This document shows positions 1 through 12,349 of a DNA stretch of 64,000 bases, piece by piece. The position numbers and the translations under genes were made by a program. Under the pieces are notes generated by a model that saw nothing but the letters and a program-made list of their open reading frames with translations, was not told where the DNA came from and ran no database searches. The DNA is from Nomia melanderi (Eukaryota; Arthropoda; Insecta; Hymenoptera; Halictidae). How positions within the stretch are numbered: position 1 is the stretch's first letter; each line of letters starts with the position of its first letter. Location of the stretch: NCBI RefSeq assembly GCF_051020985.1, contig NC_135006.1:18369501-18433500 (forward strand), read 5' to 3'.

Positions 1-1
1 A

Positions 2-268
2 TACAGCGTGTCCCCGAAATCATAATATAATCGGTCAAATAAACCATTGCGTACAAGACGCTAAACGAACGAACGTACAATAAAACTTTCTCGCAAGTGA
101 TTTCGTTGCCGAAATAATCGAGTTTCAAATCCTAAAATCGCATCGATCGATTAACTGGTTCTTAGTCGATCAGCCGAATGAACTTTCGAATACGATTATT
201 TAAAAAACGAATCCTCGTGGATAATAACTGTGATTCGAGCAGCGGCACGATTTCGGGGACACCCGGTA
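2..268. mobile_element. Short TA-flanked inverted-repeat element (MITE candidate)
   Basis: The 20 bases at 2-21 and the reverse complement of 249-268 match at 18 of 20 positions, including a perfect 14-base core GTGTCCCCGAAATC. Both ends carry TA, the target duplication typical of Tc1/mariner-type elements. The 263 bases between the TAs contain no open frame. Small size, terminal inverted repeats and a TA flank are the hallmarks of a non-autonomous MITE. It lies at the very left edge, so the left flank cannot be examined. The family is not recognised. Confidence 0.5.
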
Positions 269-2800
269 CGCAAACGTATTATACACGGTTAAGAAAACAC
301 ACTGGCAGCAGCGACAGATAGGTAAATCATTGCGGCGGCCATCGATACACACGTCGAGGTAAATTTACGCGTTGTCTCCTTCCCTTCACTTTTTTTTTCT
401 CGATCGAGAGACACGGATCGTTCTCTCTCGTGGTAGCATCGTTGCTCCGTCGTCGTTTTTTTTTTCGTTCGCTTCTTTTTTTCCTGTTCTTTATTTTTTA
501 CCTGTCTCGGTCAGCCTCTAACGATCGTTTCGCTCGGCGAGCCGAGCCGAATCGTTCCGACGTTCGCCTGGAAACGACTCGCGCGTCCGCGAGAAACAAC
601 GCTGGGAAAGAAAGGGGATGTCGGGAAACCGAGGGGGTGCCACGGGGATCGTTAAATTCTTCCGACAAGCTCATCCGTTTGGTTTTCTCGAGCGTTCCTC
701 TTAACACTTTACCCGCCGACGATCGATCAAAGAATTCAACCGGTTCCGGCTGAATTATAAGTTATAACGTGCGATGAAACGCAATTGCACGCGTTATACG
801 CGATTCTGGAATAAAACTGAATTACTTTCCTTTGAACAATTTTCAATTGAACCGCGTCACTAGAGATGGAGATTAAAAAATTCAGCGAAATTTCATCGTT
901 TCATAGTGCTTACGATTGTCTCGAAAATCGAAAGGAACCACTAAATCAAAATCAACGGTCGAGTAAAGTGTCAACTTGCTCGTTCAAGCGACGTATCTTC
1001 GAATCCTTCTTCGGATCGGCAACAGGACCAACGATCGGTCAAGAATTCGAAAAGCGAGGAGAACGGACCGAGTCGGTCAGACACGGGGCAAGGGAAACAG
1101 AAACGAGAAAACGGATAACGAGATACAGCCCGAGAAGCAGTCCGGCTTCGTTAACGACCCCGTTCAGCGGAGGACTCGTGGAAAGCCGTTGCTCGAGGCC
1201 GCGCATTACCATTCCTCGATCGATGATATCGGGTTGATGCAAAAGTTTCGCCGTTTTCTTCGGAACGTGCAAAAAGAAGAGTTCTCGGCCATTGGCTAAA
1301 CCGAAACCAAGCAAAAACGAAGAAAGAAGTGTCCTTCGCGCATGTTACAATCGTTTGAGAAATATCTTTTCGTTAACCACGCGCGAAATGACGTGAAAAT
1401 ATTTGCATGAACCCAATAGTCGCGGCCGAAACCAACAGAAAGAAAGAGAGAAAGAGACAGAGAGACAGACAGAGAGAAAGAGAGAGATAAATAGAGGGAG
1501 AGAAAGAGTGAGAGAAATGGAAATGGAGAGAAAAAGAAAGATCCACGCGACAGTGATCGATCTCCTCCATCTTTCCATCGAGATCGTAATATCTAGAGCG
1601 TTCTCACACCGACACTCCAAAGTAGCCAAAGTTCCATTCCACAGGCCCTGTGTTCTCCTGTGACGGTGCAAGTCGGTGGGATTGACCGTTGCTGAAAAAA
1701 AAATATCCTCCACCACTGGGCAGCATTACAACAGGTACACGTGTGTTTCGAATATTTGTTCGCTGTTCGTTTTCGTTCGACTTTTCGTTCCTCGTTCGTC
1801 CGTCCGTTCCGTTCGTTTCTACCGCAACCCCGGCACCGTACAGTCCGGCACCGTTCGTTCGGTTGGTTCCTTCCGTTTTTCCGACACCGACACTGAACGT
1901 CGACGGACACGGTTGTCGCGCGTTTTCGAGTCCGTGTTCGCGACGAGCCGACGAATCGGCGCACGGCTGAAAGAACGCTCGCCGACGCCTCCGGTGCTCG
2001 AGATGCGGATGTGTGTGCTAATCAGTGCAGCCATAGACGTAAGTGAATAGCAGAGGAAACTGGAACGGAGCGACGCAACCGACCGTCAGCCCCGTCGAGC
2101 TGTTTCCGCGTGCGTGTTCGCAACACCCGGCGAATCACCTGTCTTCCGCCGTTCAATGCATATTAATTTCGATCTCGACTTCCGCGAATTCATTCACGGC
2201 GAGCGTCGCGCGCTTCCTTCCGCGACGAGGAGTCGCTGGTGACGCGCGGCGAATCGATTACCATCAGTCCACGAGACATCGCGATATTCCGCTGTTTCTT
2301 CGTTCTTTCGACTTTTAATTGGATGTTCGTTTTTTAATTTGACTTTAACTTGCTCGTGTCTTCGAGACCGATACCGAACAATTCTTTCGACAAGAAAACA
2401 ACTCTCCACGTCTGCAGATTATACTTCCAAGAGCACTTGCCCGCTTCGAACTCGAAACGACCGGTCACCGACGTCGATTGCGTTCGCTCCTTCGACAATT
2501 AGTAACAAGTTGAATAAGAGAGAGAAGAGTAGTGAGAGAAAGAGCACACCTTGGAATGTAAATATACACACAGTCGAGAGAGATTCCCGCGGAACACTTA
2601 TATAGAGACGTACATAACATGTATCGATAGATAACAGAGAATGTACCGAGAAGGTAACGAGCATAGACAACGAACAGTTAATATGCATGTGGGAAGAAGA
2701 ATGCGGAGCTGAAGAAAACTTAGACGGAAGTCGCGAGACCGCGAGAACGCGAGAACGCGGTCGCGAACGCGCGCGCGAGTCTCTTCTACTTAACGCCTTC
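269..2800. other. Non-coding, CpG-rich stretch left of Snap25 coding exon 2
   Basis: This lies inside the Snap25 intron that follows coding exon 2, because the next exons are off the left edge. No conserved protein was recognised. About 1430-1545 is a purine-rich (GA/GAAA/GACA) tract. About 1740-2040 is strongly CpG-rich and ends at a good plus-strand splice donor (GTAAGT from 2040). Open frames here are short, overlap on both strands and look like chance frames of high-GC DNA. Confidence 0.5.
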
Positions 2801-2836
2801 TTCTTCTTCTTCCTTCTCTTCTTCTACCTTTTTTCT

Positions 2837-3470
2837 CTCGAAGAAACTTCTTCGTAACGAGGCTCAACGTTGCATCATAGATGACGCACCATTTGCATCC
2901 GAAAACCGCAATAACGCGATCGTCTTTAGCGCTCTTCTAGTTTTTCCTCTCGAAGAATCTACCTCGCAACGAGATGCAATCACCGACGAGCTGTCGCAAC
3001 GATCGCATCCGAGAGATTCTCTTTTACTTCGGATCCTCCTCTTCCGTCGCTTCTCCCGAAGAAACCTCGCAAGATGCAACACTGCGTCATCGATGACCCA
3101 TCAATCACCTGCGTTCGAAGGAACGCAACAGTGCAACGATCGAATTCTCTTACTTCGTATTATCCTCTTGCACTCTGTTTTTCTCTCGAATCGAATTCTT
3201 CCTCGAAACACGTAGCATCGCATCAACGACACGTCTTATGCAGTGGACGAAATGCAACGATGCAACTGTCGTTGCAGCTCGAGATTCTCTTACCTCGTAT
3301 CCTCTTCTGATCTTTGCGTTTCATTTCTATTTCTCGAAGAAACTTCTTCGCGAGAGACGTCGCGTCATCGGTGACGCGTCATTCGCGTTCGAAAAACCGC
3401 CACGTAACAGTGCAACAACAACGATATTCGAGCGCGCGTTCGTTCCCGCGTCTTTACCGTCTCGGACCGC
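2837..3470. repeat. Degenerate tandem array, unit about 110-150 bp, about five copies
   Basis: A motif of the form CTCGAAGAAACTTCTTCG recurs in diverged form near 2837, 2948, 3055, 3185 and 3333. A second motif, ATTCTCTTACTTCGTATCCT, recurs near 3015, 3143 and 3283, and GCAACGATCG-like words lie between them. The order is kept from unit to unit, so this is a decayed tandem repeat and not scattered words. No coding meaning is apparent. Confidence 0.6.
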
Positions 3471-3745
3471 GTCGATGCGTCGTCTTACGATCATTCTCTT
3501 CCGAGCAGTTCAACGATTTGACAAACACACTGAAACTGCTCGACATCGAACCGTGCGATAGCCTCGTAACGCATTTCAATCATTTTTATTATCATTTTTT
3601 CTCGATTTTCCACCGCCCGTTCCATCGGGAGGCGAACATCAACAACTGTCTCTTCCGCTCTCGTCTCGAGAAACGTCACGTTCGAAGAGCCAACCATTTG
3701 ATTTCTTTACTTTTTTTTCTCGTTCCGTGTTCAACGCGTCGTATA

Positions 3746-3747
<2 letters not shown>

Positions 3748-3787
<40 letters not shown>

Positions 3788-3930
3788 GCACGCACGCACG
3801 CACGCTGGCACGCACGCTGGCACGCACCCTCGCATACACACGCACAGGCATATATACACATATGTATAGAACATATATACATATATACATATATGAACAT
3901 ACATATATATATATATGGAATCGAAAGGGG
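3748..3930. repeat. Compound microsatellite: (AT)n, (GCAC)n, then TA/CA-rich tail
   Basis: An (AT)n run at about 3748-3784 is followed by GCAC/GCTGGCAC-type repeats to about 3835 and by TATACATA-type repeats to about 3920. Open frames read through it give low-complexity poly-Ile/Tyr and Ala/Arg/His strings and are not genes. Confidence 0.9.
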
Positions 3931-4807
3931 GTCGCTTCCGGCGCCAGAGCTGGGTCAAATACTATTTCAAGATTGTCCCGACACCGTATAGAAAACCTGC
4001 CCGTTTCTTTCGTTAGTTTTTGTTCTTTTTTTGTTATGGCCAAAAAGCATTTATTTCGCTTCTATGCACAGGTACGTTACACGACTGCGCACGTACACTC
4101 TGCTTCTTTTCCGTTTAGTCTACGGCATATTCTTACGTCCCGTCGCAACAACGAACACGCCGTTCCGGATGATCGTCGCAGCCACCGTTCTCGCCCTACT
4201 TTACCAGAGAGTAGAGTCCCTCTATTTTTTTTATCTTTCCCATTCCATTGTTTAACCGCCGCACAGACGAAATAGTATTTTGCCCACCTCTCTCCAGCGC
4301 GTAGTTGATAATCCTTCCTTCTTTACCCGTTTATCGTGACGATTACCTCTGACTATTTATTACTCAATGGGACCATTATTCTTTTGTTTCTTTTCTTTTC
4401 TGTTCCTTTTATCGTAGAAAGGTGGGTGGTCAGGGGTCGAGGGTCGAGAACATGGAGGACGTTCCTCGGAAAAGATTCTTTTGCACACCGTTGAGTTTAC
4501 CGGGGCCAGGACGAGACCAATCGCGCGCCCATCCTGTCGCGAATCATATAGGCCGCGGGGTGGCCAACGATACACAACAATAATCAGATTTGGTACCAGC
4601 AGATAAAAAACGTCACGTCACTATTGTACGCCTATGTATAGTTGAAAATCTGCGACGAGAAATAGAGAGAAAGAGAAGTCGGGGAGCGGTTCCGGCTCCC
4701 ACCTTCTTTGGGGGAACGGAGATATATATATATATTCATCGCTGCAGATAACGAGGATCGAGGATTAGTACCGAGGATGATCGAGGATGAAGGTTAAATG
4801 CGTAAAT

Positions 4808-4809
<2 letters not shown>

Positions 4810-4885
<76 letters not shown>

Positions 4886-4886
4886 A
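4810..4886. repeat. (GA)n microsatellite
   Basis: An almost pure GA dinucleotide run of about 76 bases. It begins about 30 bases past the splice donor of Snap25 coding exon 2, inside the following minus-strand intron, where it reads as a CT tract. Confidence 0.95.
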
Positions 4887-4914
4887 TATATTCATAGGGA
4901 TGAGACGAACTCAC

Positions 4915-5479
4915 CTCCTCGCATAGCGCCAGCATACGCCTCGTACTCTCCAGGGACTGAAACAGAAGAGGAACAGAAGTGATGTCAGTGGAACCTTTCA
5001 ATTTCCGCTCGTGCGCCATCTAATTTTTAGAATACTCGTGTGAAATTTCATCGACAAAATGACTCGTTCGATCGAAGAAATACAGCGTAAGATAACTAGT
5101 TCCCGCTCGGCGAATCCCGGTAGTTTTATCCCAAGTCTCAAATGTAATTCCTTAGGTGATACTTTCCAAATTCTCTAAAGCGAGCGTATCTCAATTTTTT
5201 GATAGATCCGATCTGTAATTTCTCCGGTCTCCGTAAGTCGTTCTCGAGGTCTATAGTTCCGATCGCCACGAACGCGTCCATTGAATCCGACTTCATTGAG
5301 CGTCAACGAAGTATAAGAGGTATCGACGGGGATTCAATTTCGAAGGAGCAACGGACAGATCAGAGATGCGCGAAACGTACCTCATCTGTAGTTTGATCGG
5401 CCTTCAGCTGCAATTCTTGCAATTCGGTGCGAGGCGGCCCGCCCTCCGCCGGTCCTGCTGGTGTGGTCGGTGCAGGCAT
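4915..5479 (-). CDS. Snap25: SNAP-25, N-terminal coding exons (partial; remainder off the left edge)
   Basis: t-SNARE of the presynaptic plasma membrane. It forms the four-helix fusion complex with syntaxin and synaptobrevin. Coding exon 1 (5479-5381) encodes 33 residues starting MPAPTTPAG and ending QTTDE. Exon 2 (4956-4915) encodes the 14 residues SLESTRRMLALCEE. This matches the start of the first SNARE helix in animal SNAP-25 (SLESTRRML is a family signature, and LCEE follows it in insects). The junction is phase 0, with donor GTACG after exon 1, acceptor TTTCAG before exon 2 and donor GTGAGT after it. The next expected exon was not found between 1 and 4914, so it must lie further left. 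The 5' UTR continues from 5480 to an acceptor at 5591-5593, so at least one untranslated exon lies upstream. The Pro/Gly-rich N-terminus is usual for insect forms. Confidence 0.9.
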
Positions 5480-5590
5480 CTTGTCGGCTGCCTGACGAGT
5501 GGCCCTCTGCCGCGAGTTCCTTCTCTCCTGCTGGCTTCTGTGCTGTCTCTACCCTAGGCAGCTCCTACAGCTCCCGGGTACTCGTAGCTT
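5480..5590 (-). other. Snap25: Snap25 5' UTR portion of the first coding exon
   Basis: Reading leftwards on the minus strand, a CTGTTGCAG acceptor (AG at 5592-5591) opens an exon at 5590. The ATG follows 111 bases later, at 5479. No ATG in frame with the coding start was noticed before it. This shows that the Snap25 leader is spliced and that the promoter is further right. Confidence 0.65.
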
Positions 5591-6231
5591 CTGCAACAGG
5601 ACCGAGCAAACAAGGAAGATTAAACTCGTGATCTCGTGTGGCAAGCTTCCATAAAATTCCTCCGGGAAGAGGCTGTTACGGTAACAGGGCCCGGAACGAC
5701 TAGAGGGGAATTCAGCGAGATTTAAAGGATTGCGCCTCGCTGGACCGAGGGAGACTAATATCCAGCAGGCGCTGCAAGCTCAGACCAAGATCGAGCCGAG
5801 ACCCTGGGAAACGCGGAGATACGTATGTAGATGCATTGGGTACGAGGAAAAGTTCTTGCTCGTTCAGCGGGAGGATCATCGTGCCCCCGAAGCAATCAGA
5901 ATCGTGGCTTCGGAGAAACGTCGAAATGTTTCCGTGTATCGTAGAAATGTAGAAGAATGTAAGAATGTACTAAAACGATGACACGTTGAAGCGTGAGAAT
6001 ATTAAAGTACCAACGGAACATGAAAACATTGAAGTATCTCGAAGAACGTTACTTAAACTCTCCTCTAAACCGGCAACAACTTTCACACGTACCCAACACA
6101 GATACTAAGCAACGACCCAGGAGAGGCAGGGTTCGAGCTTCTCTTAGGGGATGGAGTAACGCAAAGCGGATCTGTTTCGCGGTGTCCAGGGCCGGCGATT
6201 GCGAAATTTCACGCAGAGATTTGGGGAAAGC

Positions 6232-6272
6232 CGCCGCTATCGCCGCCGCTATCGCCGCCGCTATCGCCGCCG
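6232..6272. repeat. (GCCGCCGCTATC)n short tandem repeat
   Basis: About 3.5 copies of a 12-base unit, GCCGCCGCTATC. Frames through it give Ala/Ile or Arg/Tyr repeats and are not considered genes. Confidence 0.85.
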
Positions 6273-6369
6273 TCAGCACCCGGTCTGCCTCCCACGTCGC
6301 GGATGCATGTACACGCCGCTACGTGGTGGAGATACGTGTGTAACCGCGTTCTCCTATGAAAATCAATAC

Positions 6370-6405
6370 CCGACGACCGACCGACCGACCGACCGACCCA
6401 CCGAC
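6370..6405. repeat. (GACC)n tetranucleotide repeat
   Basis: A run of GACC units with a few substitutions. Confidence 0.85.
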
Positions 6406-9400
6406 CGAATCGCGCGCAGACGCACGACCGCGAGCACATCGTCCTCGTCACGCTTTCTCTCCCCCGCGGGAGATCCTCCTACTCTCCCGCCTCTTCTGCA
6501 AAGCTTGCCCGTGTCCCACCACCACCGCCACCCACACCGAGGACCGATCAGCTGGGACCTCCGGCCACGTATGCGTTTCGCATTTTCCCATCCTCCTGCC
6601 GCGGCTCGCGTGACTGTTCAAGGTACGATTAAACGATTAATCGTCTCGCTCTCTCGCTCGCACGGGACCGAGTTCTGTTTTGTTCTACTGTTTGGCGGCC
6701 ACCGTAGGTGTCACACTTTTTCCGACCTCGCTCTTTCGCGCACTGGGTTATGGGACATTTATTCCTCGACGCTCCTCCTCTAATATGCAGCAACCTTTCG
6801 AGACACCACTTTCGAAACGAACGTCGTCGCTTCGGCTTCATGGAAGTTTCTTGTCCAGAATACAAAGAAGCGAACGTAGAATTTCATTGTTCAAATAACA
6901 AAAGCTCGGCGCGTAGTTCCCTGTTTGCCCAGTGTGTAGGAGTATAATCGAGTTTCCTCCGTTGAAGCTTTCGAATATTTTACAAATTCTCGAGCGTAAA
7001 CGGTTCACGCTTCAACCGGCCGGCATTTCGCGCATTTCGTACACCGGAATCGCCTGGTGCTCTAATGTCAACTTATTCAGTTTGCTTGTTACCAAGGCGA
7101 TTGCCTCACTAATTTCTCACAGAAGCATTTGTCTTTGGAACAATTGGGGAAGAATTCAAGAAATCAGAAATCACCGATTTAACCCGTTTAGTAGTTCTGC
7201 CGTCAAACTACATGAAAATAACTTGGATTTCGCCTAAAAGTCCAGACTAAACGTTGATCGAAGACTCCAGAAAGTGACCTCGAGGCATCGCCAACAAATA
7301 TCTTCGAGGAACGGTTCGAACCGAGATCGCTCGACCGCACCGTGTGACTCGATGATAAATTCCTTCTCCCCGGAAGCTAATCGTCGAGGCCGATCTCCGA
7401 ATCCGGGACTCCAACCTTCGACTTTGCCGTGAGAGCCAAGACCATGGACGAACCATCTCGACCATCAGTCTCCCCGAGGCGATCTCGTTAACGGATTAAG
7501 ACGACGCGGGGGCTTCTTAATTGGCACTTGTAAATTTAATCACGCGAACACAGGAAACGTCCGCGGGAGGAAGCGGTCGCGGTCGCGCTCGTGGGAAGCT
7601 AACAGGAAAGAGCGACCGAGTCGCACTGATGCAATCAGCAGTGGTAATAATGATCGCTCGATCGCTGAATTTTTTCCTCTACCGAGATTCGGCCTCGTTA
7701 AAATTCAACCGAGCAGGATTCGTGAAAGTTTCACCGTTGTAATTCGAAACTAGCGAAAAAATCTAGACTCGTTGGACGACAGCAGTCGCTTGGATTCCGA
7801 GTTAATTAAAGTAATATCAGTCTGGCTTAGGTGCCAAGCAAGGAAACCCTATTCGTCTTTCTTCGGTCTGGGATCGTCGCTGAGATTTCCGAGGAGATTT
7901 CTAGATACCTGAAATAAAGCGTTAAGAAAAATACTCGCGCATCGATCGAATTGCTCTCGACTAATAAAATCGTCTAGCTAGATAAGAGCAGAATGGATCG
8001 CGTTAAAGCTGCGACAGCTTTTAAATAAATGGGTCGCTAAGTACCAAGGGAAAGAACCCAGTTGGTCAACTTCGACTGTAATGTTCTTTTGTCGAGCGAT
8101 TGTCTACAGCTCCTTGACGACACGCGCGGAATATTGGGGGTAGTTAGCCGATAATTTTACAAGGTACGCGAACACAAACTACAGTTGAGAAACTAGCGTC
8201 ACCGCTAGGCAGATGCAGGCTATACAATTTGAAATAATTGTACCTTTAAAATCATCGGGTAAATCACACGTGTGCTCTATCGCTTTACGCTACCGCCTTG
8301 CAGAACCGTGTTACGGAACAATTTCCGTAAACAGTTTAAACTTTGAGGAAGATTATCTTAGCTATTCGATGTTCATTTTGTTCAAATTTCAAATTGCACT
8401 TTGAAACGTTCGAATTTGCGCAAAGATCCGCAACCTACCGGTAACGATTTCAGTTATTTTCGAAAGGATTTGTACGTTTGAATGGCTGGCCTCCAGTCGA
8501 GTGTCGCGGATGACGCGGCTTTAAAGAGGGCAGTCGCGAAAGAAATGGAATAAAGGAGCCGTATAACACTCGAACGTTTGCGTATCGCTGGGTAAGAACG
8601 CGGAGCAGACAATAAAGGAGGAAATCGAGCCGCCCTACCGCGAGGCTTGTCTTGTAAGGCGCGAGTTATAGCGTGATCAATTGGCTGAGCCCTGTCCTTG
8701 CCCTCGAGACAAAGTTGGCTCGTTTCCAGGGTGAAAGGTACCGTGTCTACCGCGTCGCCTGGTCACGGTGCGCCTAGCCAAGATCACGGCCGACTGGTCG
8801 CGTGGATCTGGAGGACGCGGCGCACAGGTTTTCACAGGAAATAGGCCAAAACCAACAAAGGCACAGCTCGATATTTCTTCAATCCTATTTATTACCGAAC
8901 AAATCTGGTCGATGAAATGTTCATTGCGCATATTCGCCTTTTATAGACTCGTCTCGCGTCTCAAATGTAATTTAATAAGGGTGACGAAACGCTAAGAGAA
9001 ACGAATAATTGAAAACAATTGCGTTAGATCTTGTAACATCGAACGAGACTCGTAGGGATTCCACTCTACGGTGAACGTAAAAGGTACATTTACATGTATC
9101 TCGTTTGACTGTTCAGGGAAAGGGTGGTTTTTCAAGTAACATCGAGTTTTGTCCGAGTTTTTCGGTTGCTCTTATTTTCCTTTGCTCGTCCTCTGCTCGG
9201 CCCGCTCGGCCCGTTCCGAACAAACGGATATCAATGCTCGATAAACGAAAAAGTAAGAGCGGCCGAGGGAAAACTCGGCGGGAAATCAATAACCACCGCG
9301 CCGGGGCACGCCACGGCGCGCCGGCCGGAATATTATTTCGAAACGAATGCGTCCCAGGGCCTCCTGCCGGCGACACACCCTCGTGCGACCCTTCGGAAAC

Positions 9401-12275
9401 AGGTTTCCTCTCACGTGGCGACGATCGCGCTCGGCTCAACTGCGAAACACGGAATCGCGACCCATTCACGAGGATTTTGATCGCTCACCGTTCCGAGTAC
9501 CCAAAGCCTTTCGCCCATTTGCATCATTCAGCGGAATAATCCGCGCACAATGGCTGTTACTTATCGCCAACAGCGGAATATCCCGCGCACACTGGCGCAC
9601 ATTTACTTCTAGCTGTCCTGTAGCTGAGATTCATTTCAGTGAAAAGTAACATTCGCGTTCAGAGCAAAGATGTCATCGTCTCGGTCACGATTAGATTTTA
9701 TACAGAAATTTTTCTTTTAATTTATCAAGTTCAATATGTTTTCTCGCCAGCTAGTTTCGAAGAGTGCACATATGTTTGTATGTCATTGAAAAATGTTGAG
9801 CATTTCCGGTGAAAATGTTTCGACTGCGAAGAGTTAAAATGCAGCTGCGAATCAAATATTAAATTCGATTAACCAACTGTTGGGAAGCCCGCTCGCGTTC
9901 GGTATTTATAATGTTTGAACTTTCCGATCTACCGAACGAAGTAACGGGAACTAATAATGATCCAAGATGCAGAAGGCGGGTTCCATATTGCTCGAGCAAA
10001 TAGTCTCAAACGCTCCGGGTCTCGCGAATATGCGCGATCAAATCTTCGGGGAAGTTTAACGAGGTCTTCACCGCGACTTTTTCGAGTACGCCGGCTTTTA
10101 CGAAGCTACAGAAACTGTTCTTCCCCGCAATCTCTATAAATGAGCCCGTAAAAAGCTACATCTGCATGGAGATGCCCGCAGTGTATCGATCAGGTTCGAT
10201 TACGACTTGTGTCGTAACGCTGATCGCACACGCTACACATGCACGTTAATCGGTGAACCCCTTGTTCCACGATTTCTCTCGCAACTCGAGGAAACCACCT
10301 TTATCGTTAATCGTCCATTGGAAAGAGACGAAGCTTGCTATTCATTTTACGAGCACATTTTCATTGGAGATCTTTGAGACTGAAATGATCTTTGAAAGCT
10401 AAGGTCAGAATTTCTATAAAGATTACAGATTAATCGTATTAAACGCTTAGCAGTTGCGAACGCCTGGGCTGCCACGAGAATCTGGAGCGTTTCGTATCGC
10501 TCGTTCCGCCACGGCGAAGATAAATAGAAACAATTACTAATTACCTGTTATCGCTATTCTTCCGTTACGCTGCTATCTATATAGTTGCTCTACTCTAGAA
10601 ACCCCTGCCAGCCTATCGTTCGTACAATCAGATAAATTATCTCTTTTCATTTGTATCATTGGCCGCTTAGAAATCGAAAAAGGATCGCGCTATTTAACGG
10701 ATTCTCCTGTAAAAATAGAAAAGCGTAGCACTTTTCGAGCGAGTTTTTATAATATGTTCTAATTAGATGTAGACGAGATACTTTGAAATGGATTCATTAA
10801 TAAGTCATATATGAATTAGGGAGCTAAAGCTAGTTTCTTGAAGTATTTCACGTATCGGTGCGGCATACAGAGGGCAATGGTAAATACCAAAGTTTAGAAC
10901 GTTGCTCGAAGGGTTAATATTCGAGCTGTACCTTGAAGCGATTCGAAAGCATCGGTGTTAGTCGATTAAATAACTGGCGGATGATGTTCCTTCTCGAAAG
11001 AGATAGCTGGCAGATAAGACGCTGCCTACCGTGGCCACGTGGATAAAGGTGGCTGGCGCCGGCGAGATAACAGCGCGCGGTAACGCGAGTCGATGCAACG
11101 GTCCGCGTCTTCGCGAGGAAGGGCTCAAGGTTTCCGTGCCCGAACGCGAATCACGTGGAATATTCAACCGTGGGAGCTTGGGCGATAAGCAGGGGCTTCG
11201 TGCAACCAAAATATTATGCAATTCCATTGCGTCTATTAAACGCGGACCGGAATAGATTCCCCGATACCGCCGACGATTGCTCGTCTCCCGATAGCTAAAC
11301 GGAGTCGTTCAGAATCGAATCAGCTTGTGTCAACCGATTATTGTAAATATTATAATCTACTATTAGCAACCAACGACGCGTACACCGTGTTGCGCAACGA
11401 AAATAATTTAGAGCTAGTCGCGTATGAACATTTAAATTAGCCCCTTGTTGTGCAATATCGAGTCAACGAGTAAGTTGGACAAATCAAGTGTCTAATTATT
11501 CCAATGTTTTCTTGAATAATACCTATTCTTCGACAAATGGTAGAAATAACTGTCAACGATTCGGTATCACGGTACTTATGCTCTATTGCCTCGATTCCAG
11601 TTGGCAAATATTTTCACTCGACATCAATTGTCTTACTGTTCTCGAGCAGTTTGGATGCTCGGTCATCGGTGACCACCGCGACACGCGATTTACGACCGCG
11701 TTAAAATCCAGAACGATACGGGCCACATAACGACGACGAGTTGGACGGAGTCACTCTCGACCGCGCAGAGGGGAATTAATGCGAGCAATGAAAGACAACC
11801 GCAAATAAATATAGAACCGGTCGGAAGATCGATAATTCAGTGCATTTCCGCATCTCGCGAGTCGCGTGTGCGCTAATCAGCCGGACCGCCTCCGTCGCAG
11901 CTGCAACGTGGCAATTAAATTAAGAGGAACGAAAACATTCCAGTGTCACGCGTGCTCTGTTGCACCTGTGCAAGACTGTTCCGATATATGTTACGACCAC
12001 CACTAACTTACGATCCACGGTTCCTTTTATAACCTGACAGCAATAAAAAGTTTTAACTCGTATAATCGAAGCAATTTCCTCGAGGAAACAAAAACTGAAC
12101 GATCAAGATTGCTCTCTTACGGTTTTTATTAATTTCGTCCCTCGTATAGGGGTGGCAGTTAACCCCCTTTCTCCAAGGTCAGGCTGAATTCTACGAGCAC
12201 TTTCTTATATCCTTGGTAACTTTATACGTGACATATATTTTTTAAACATCCTGTACAAGGATAGGTGGATACAGA

Positions 12276-12349
12276 GATGGAGAGGTGGAGAGGTGGAGAG
12301 GTGGAGAGGTGGAGAGGTCGAGAGGTAAAAAGGTAGAGGTGGAGAAGTA
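12276..12349. repeat. GGTGGAGA minisatellite
   Basis: Around nine imperfect copies of an 8-base purine-rich unit, followed by a GAGAGCGA run to about 12380. The minus-strand Leu/Ser/Pro-rich frames over it are artefacts. Confidence 0.85.

Noticed and set aside
3639..4275. Several overlapping open frames of 70-180 codons over the AT/GCAC microsatellite
   Set aside because: They are translations of dinucleotide and tetranucleotide repeats (poly-Ile/Tyr, Ala/Arg/His) on both strands.
1..4914. Search for the remaining Snap25 exons
   Set aside because: No minus-strand sequence encoding the next part of the first SNARE helix was seen, so the gene is taken to continue beyond the left edge.
9105..9649. 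Overlapping 100-144 codon frames on both strands
   Set aside because: CpG-rich chance frames; no conserved motif, and the opposite strand is equally open.
12238..12258. AAACATCCTGTAC word resembling an end of a DNA transposon
   Set aside because: No matching inverted partner or target duplication was found, so an element cannot be defined.
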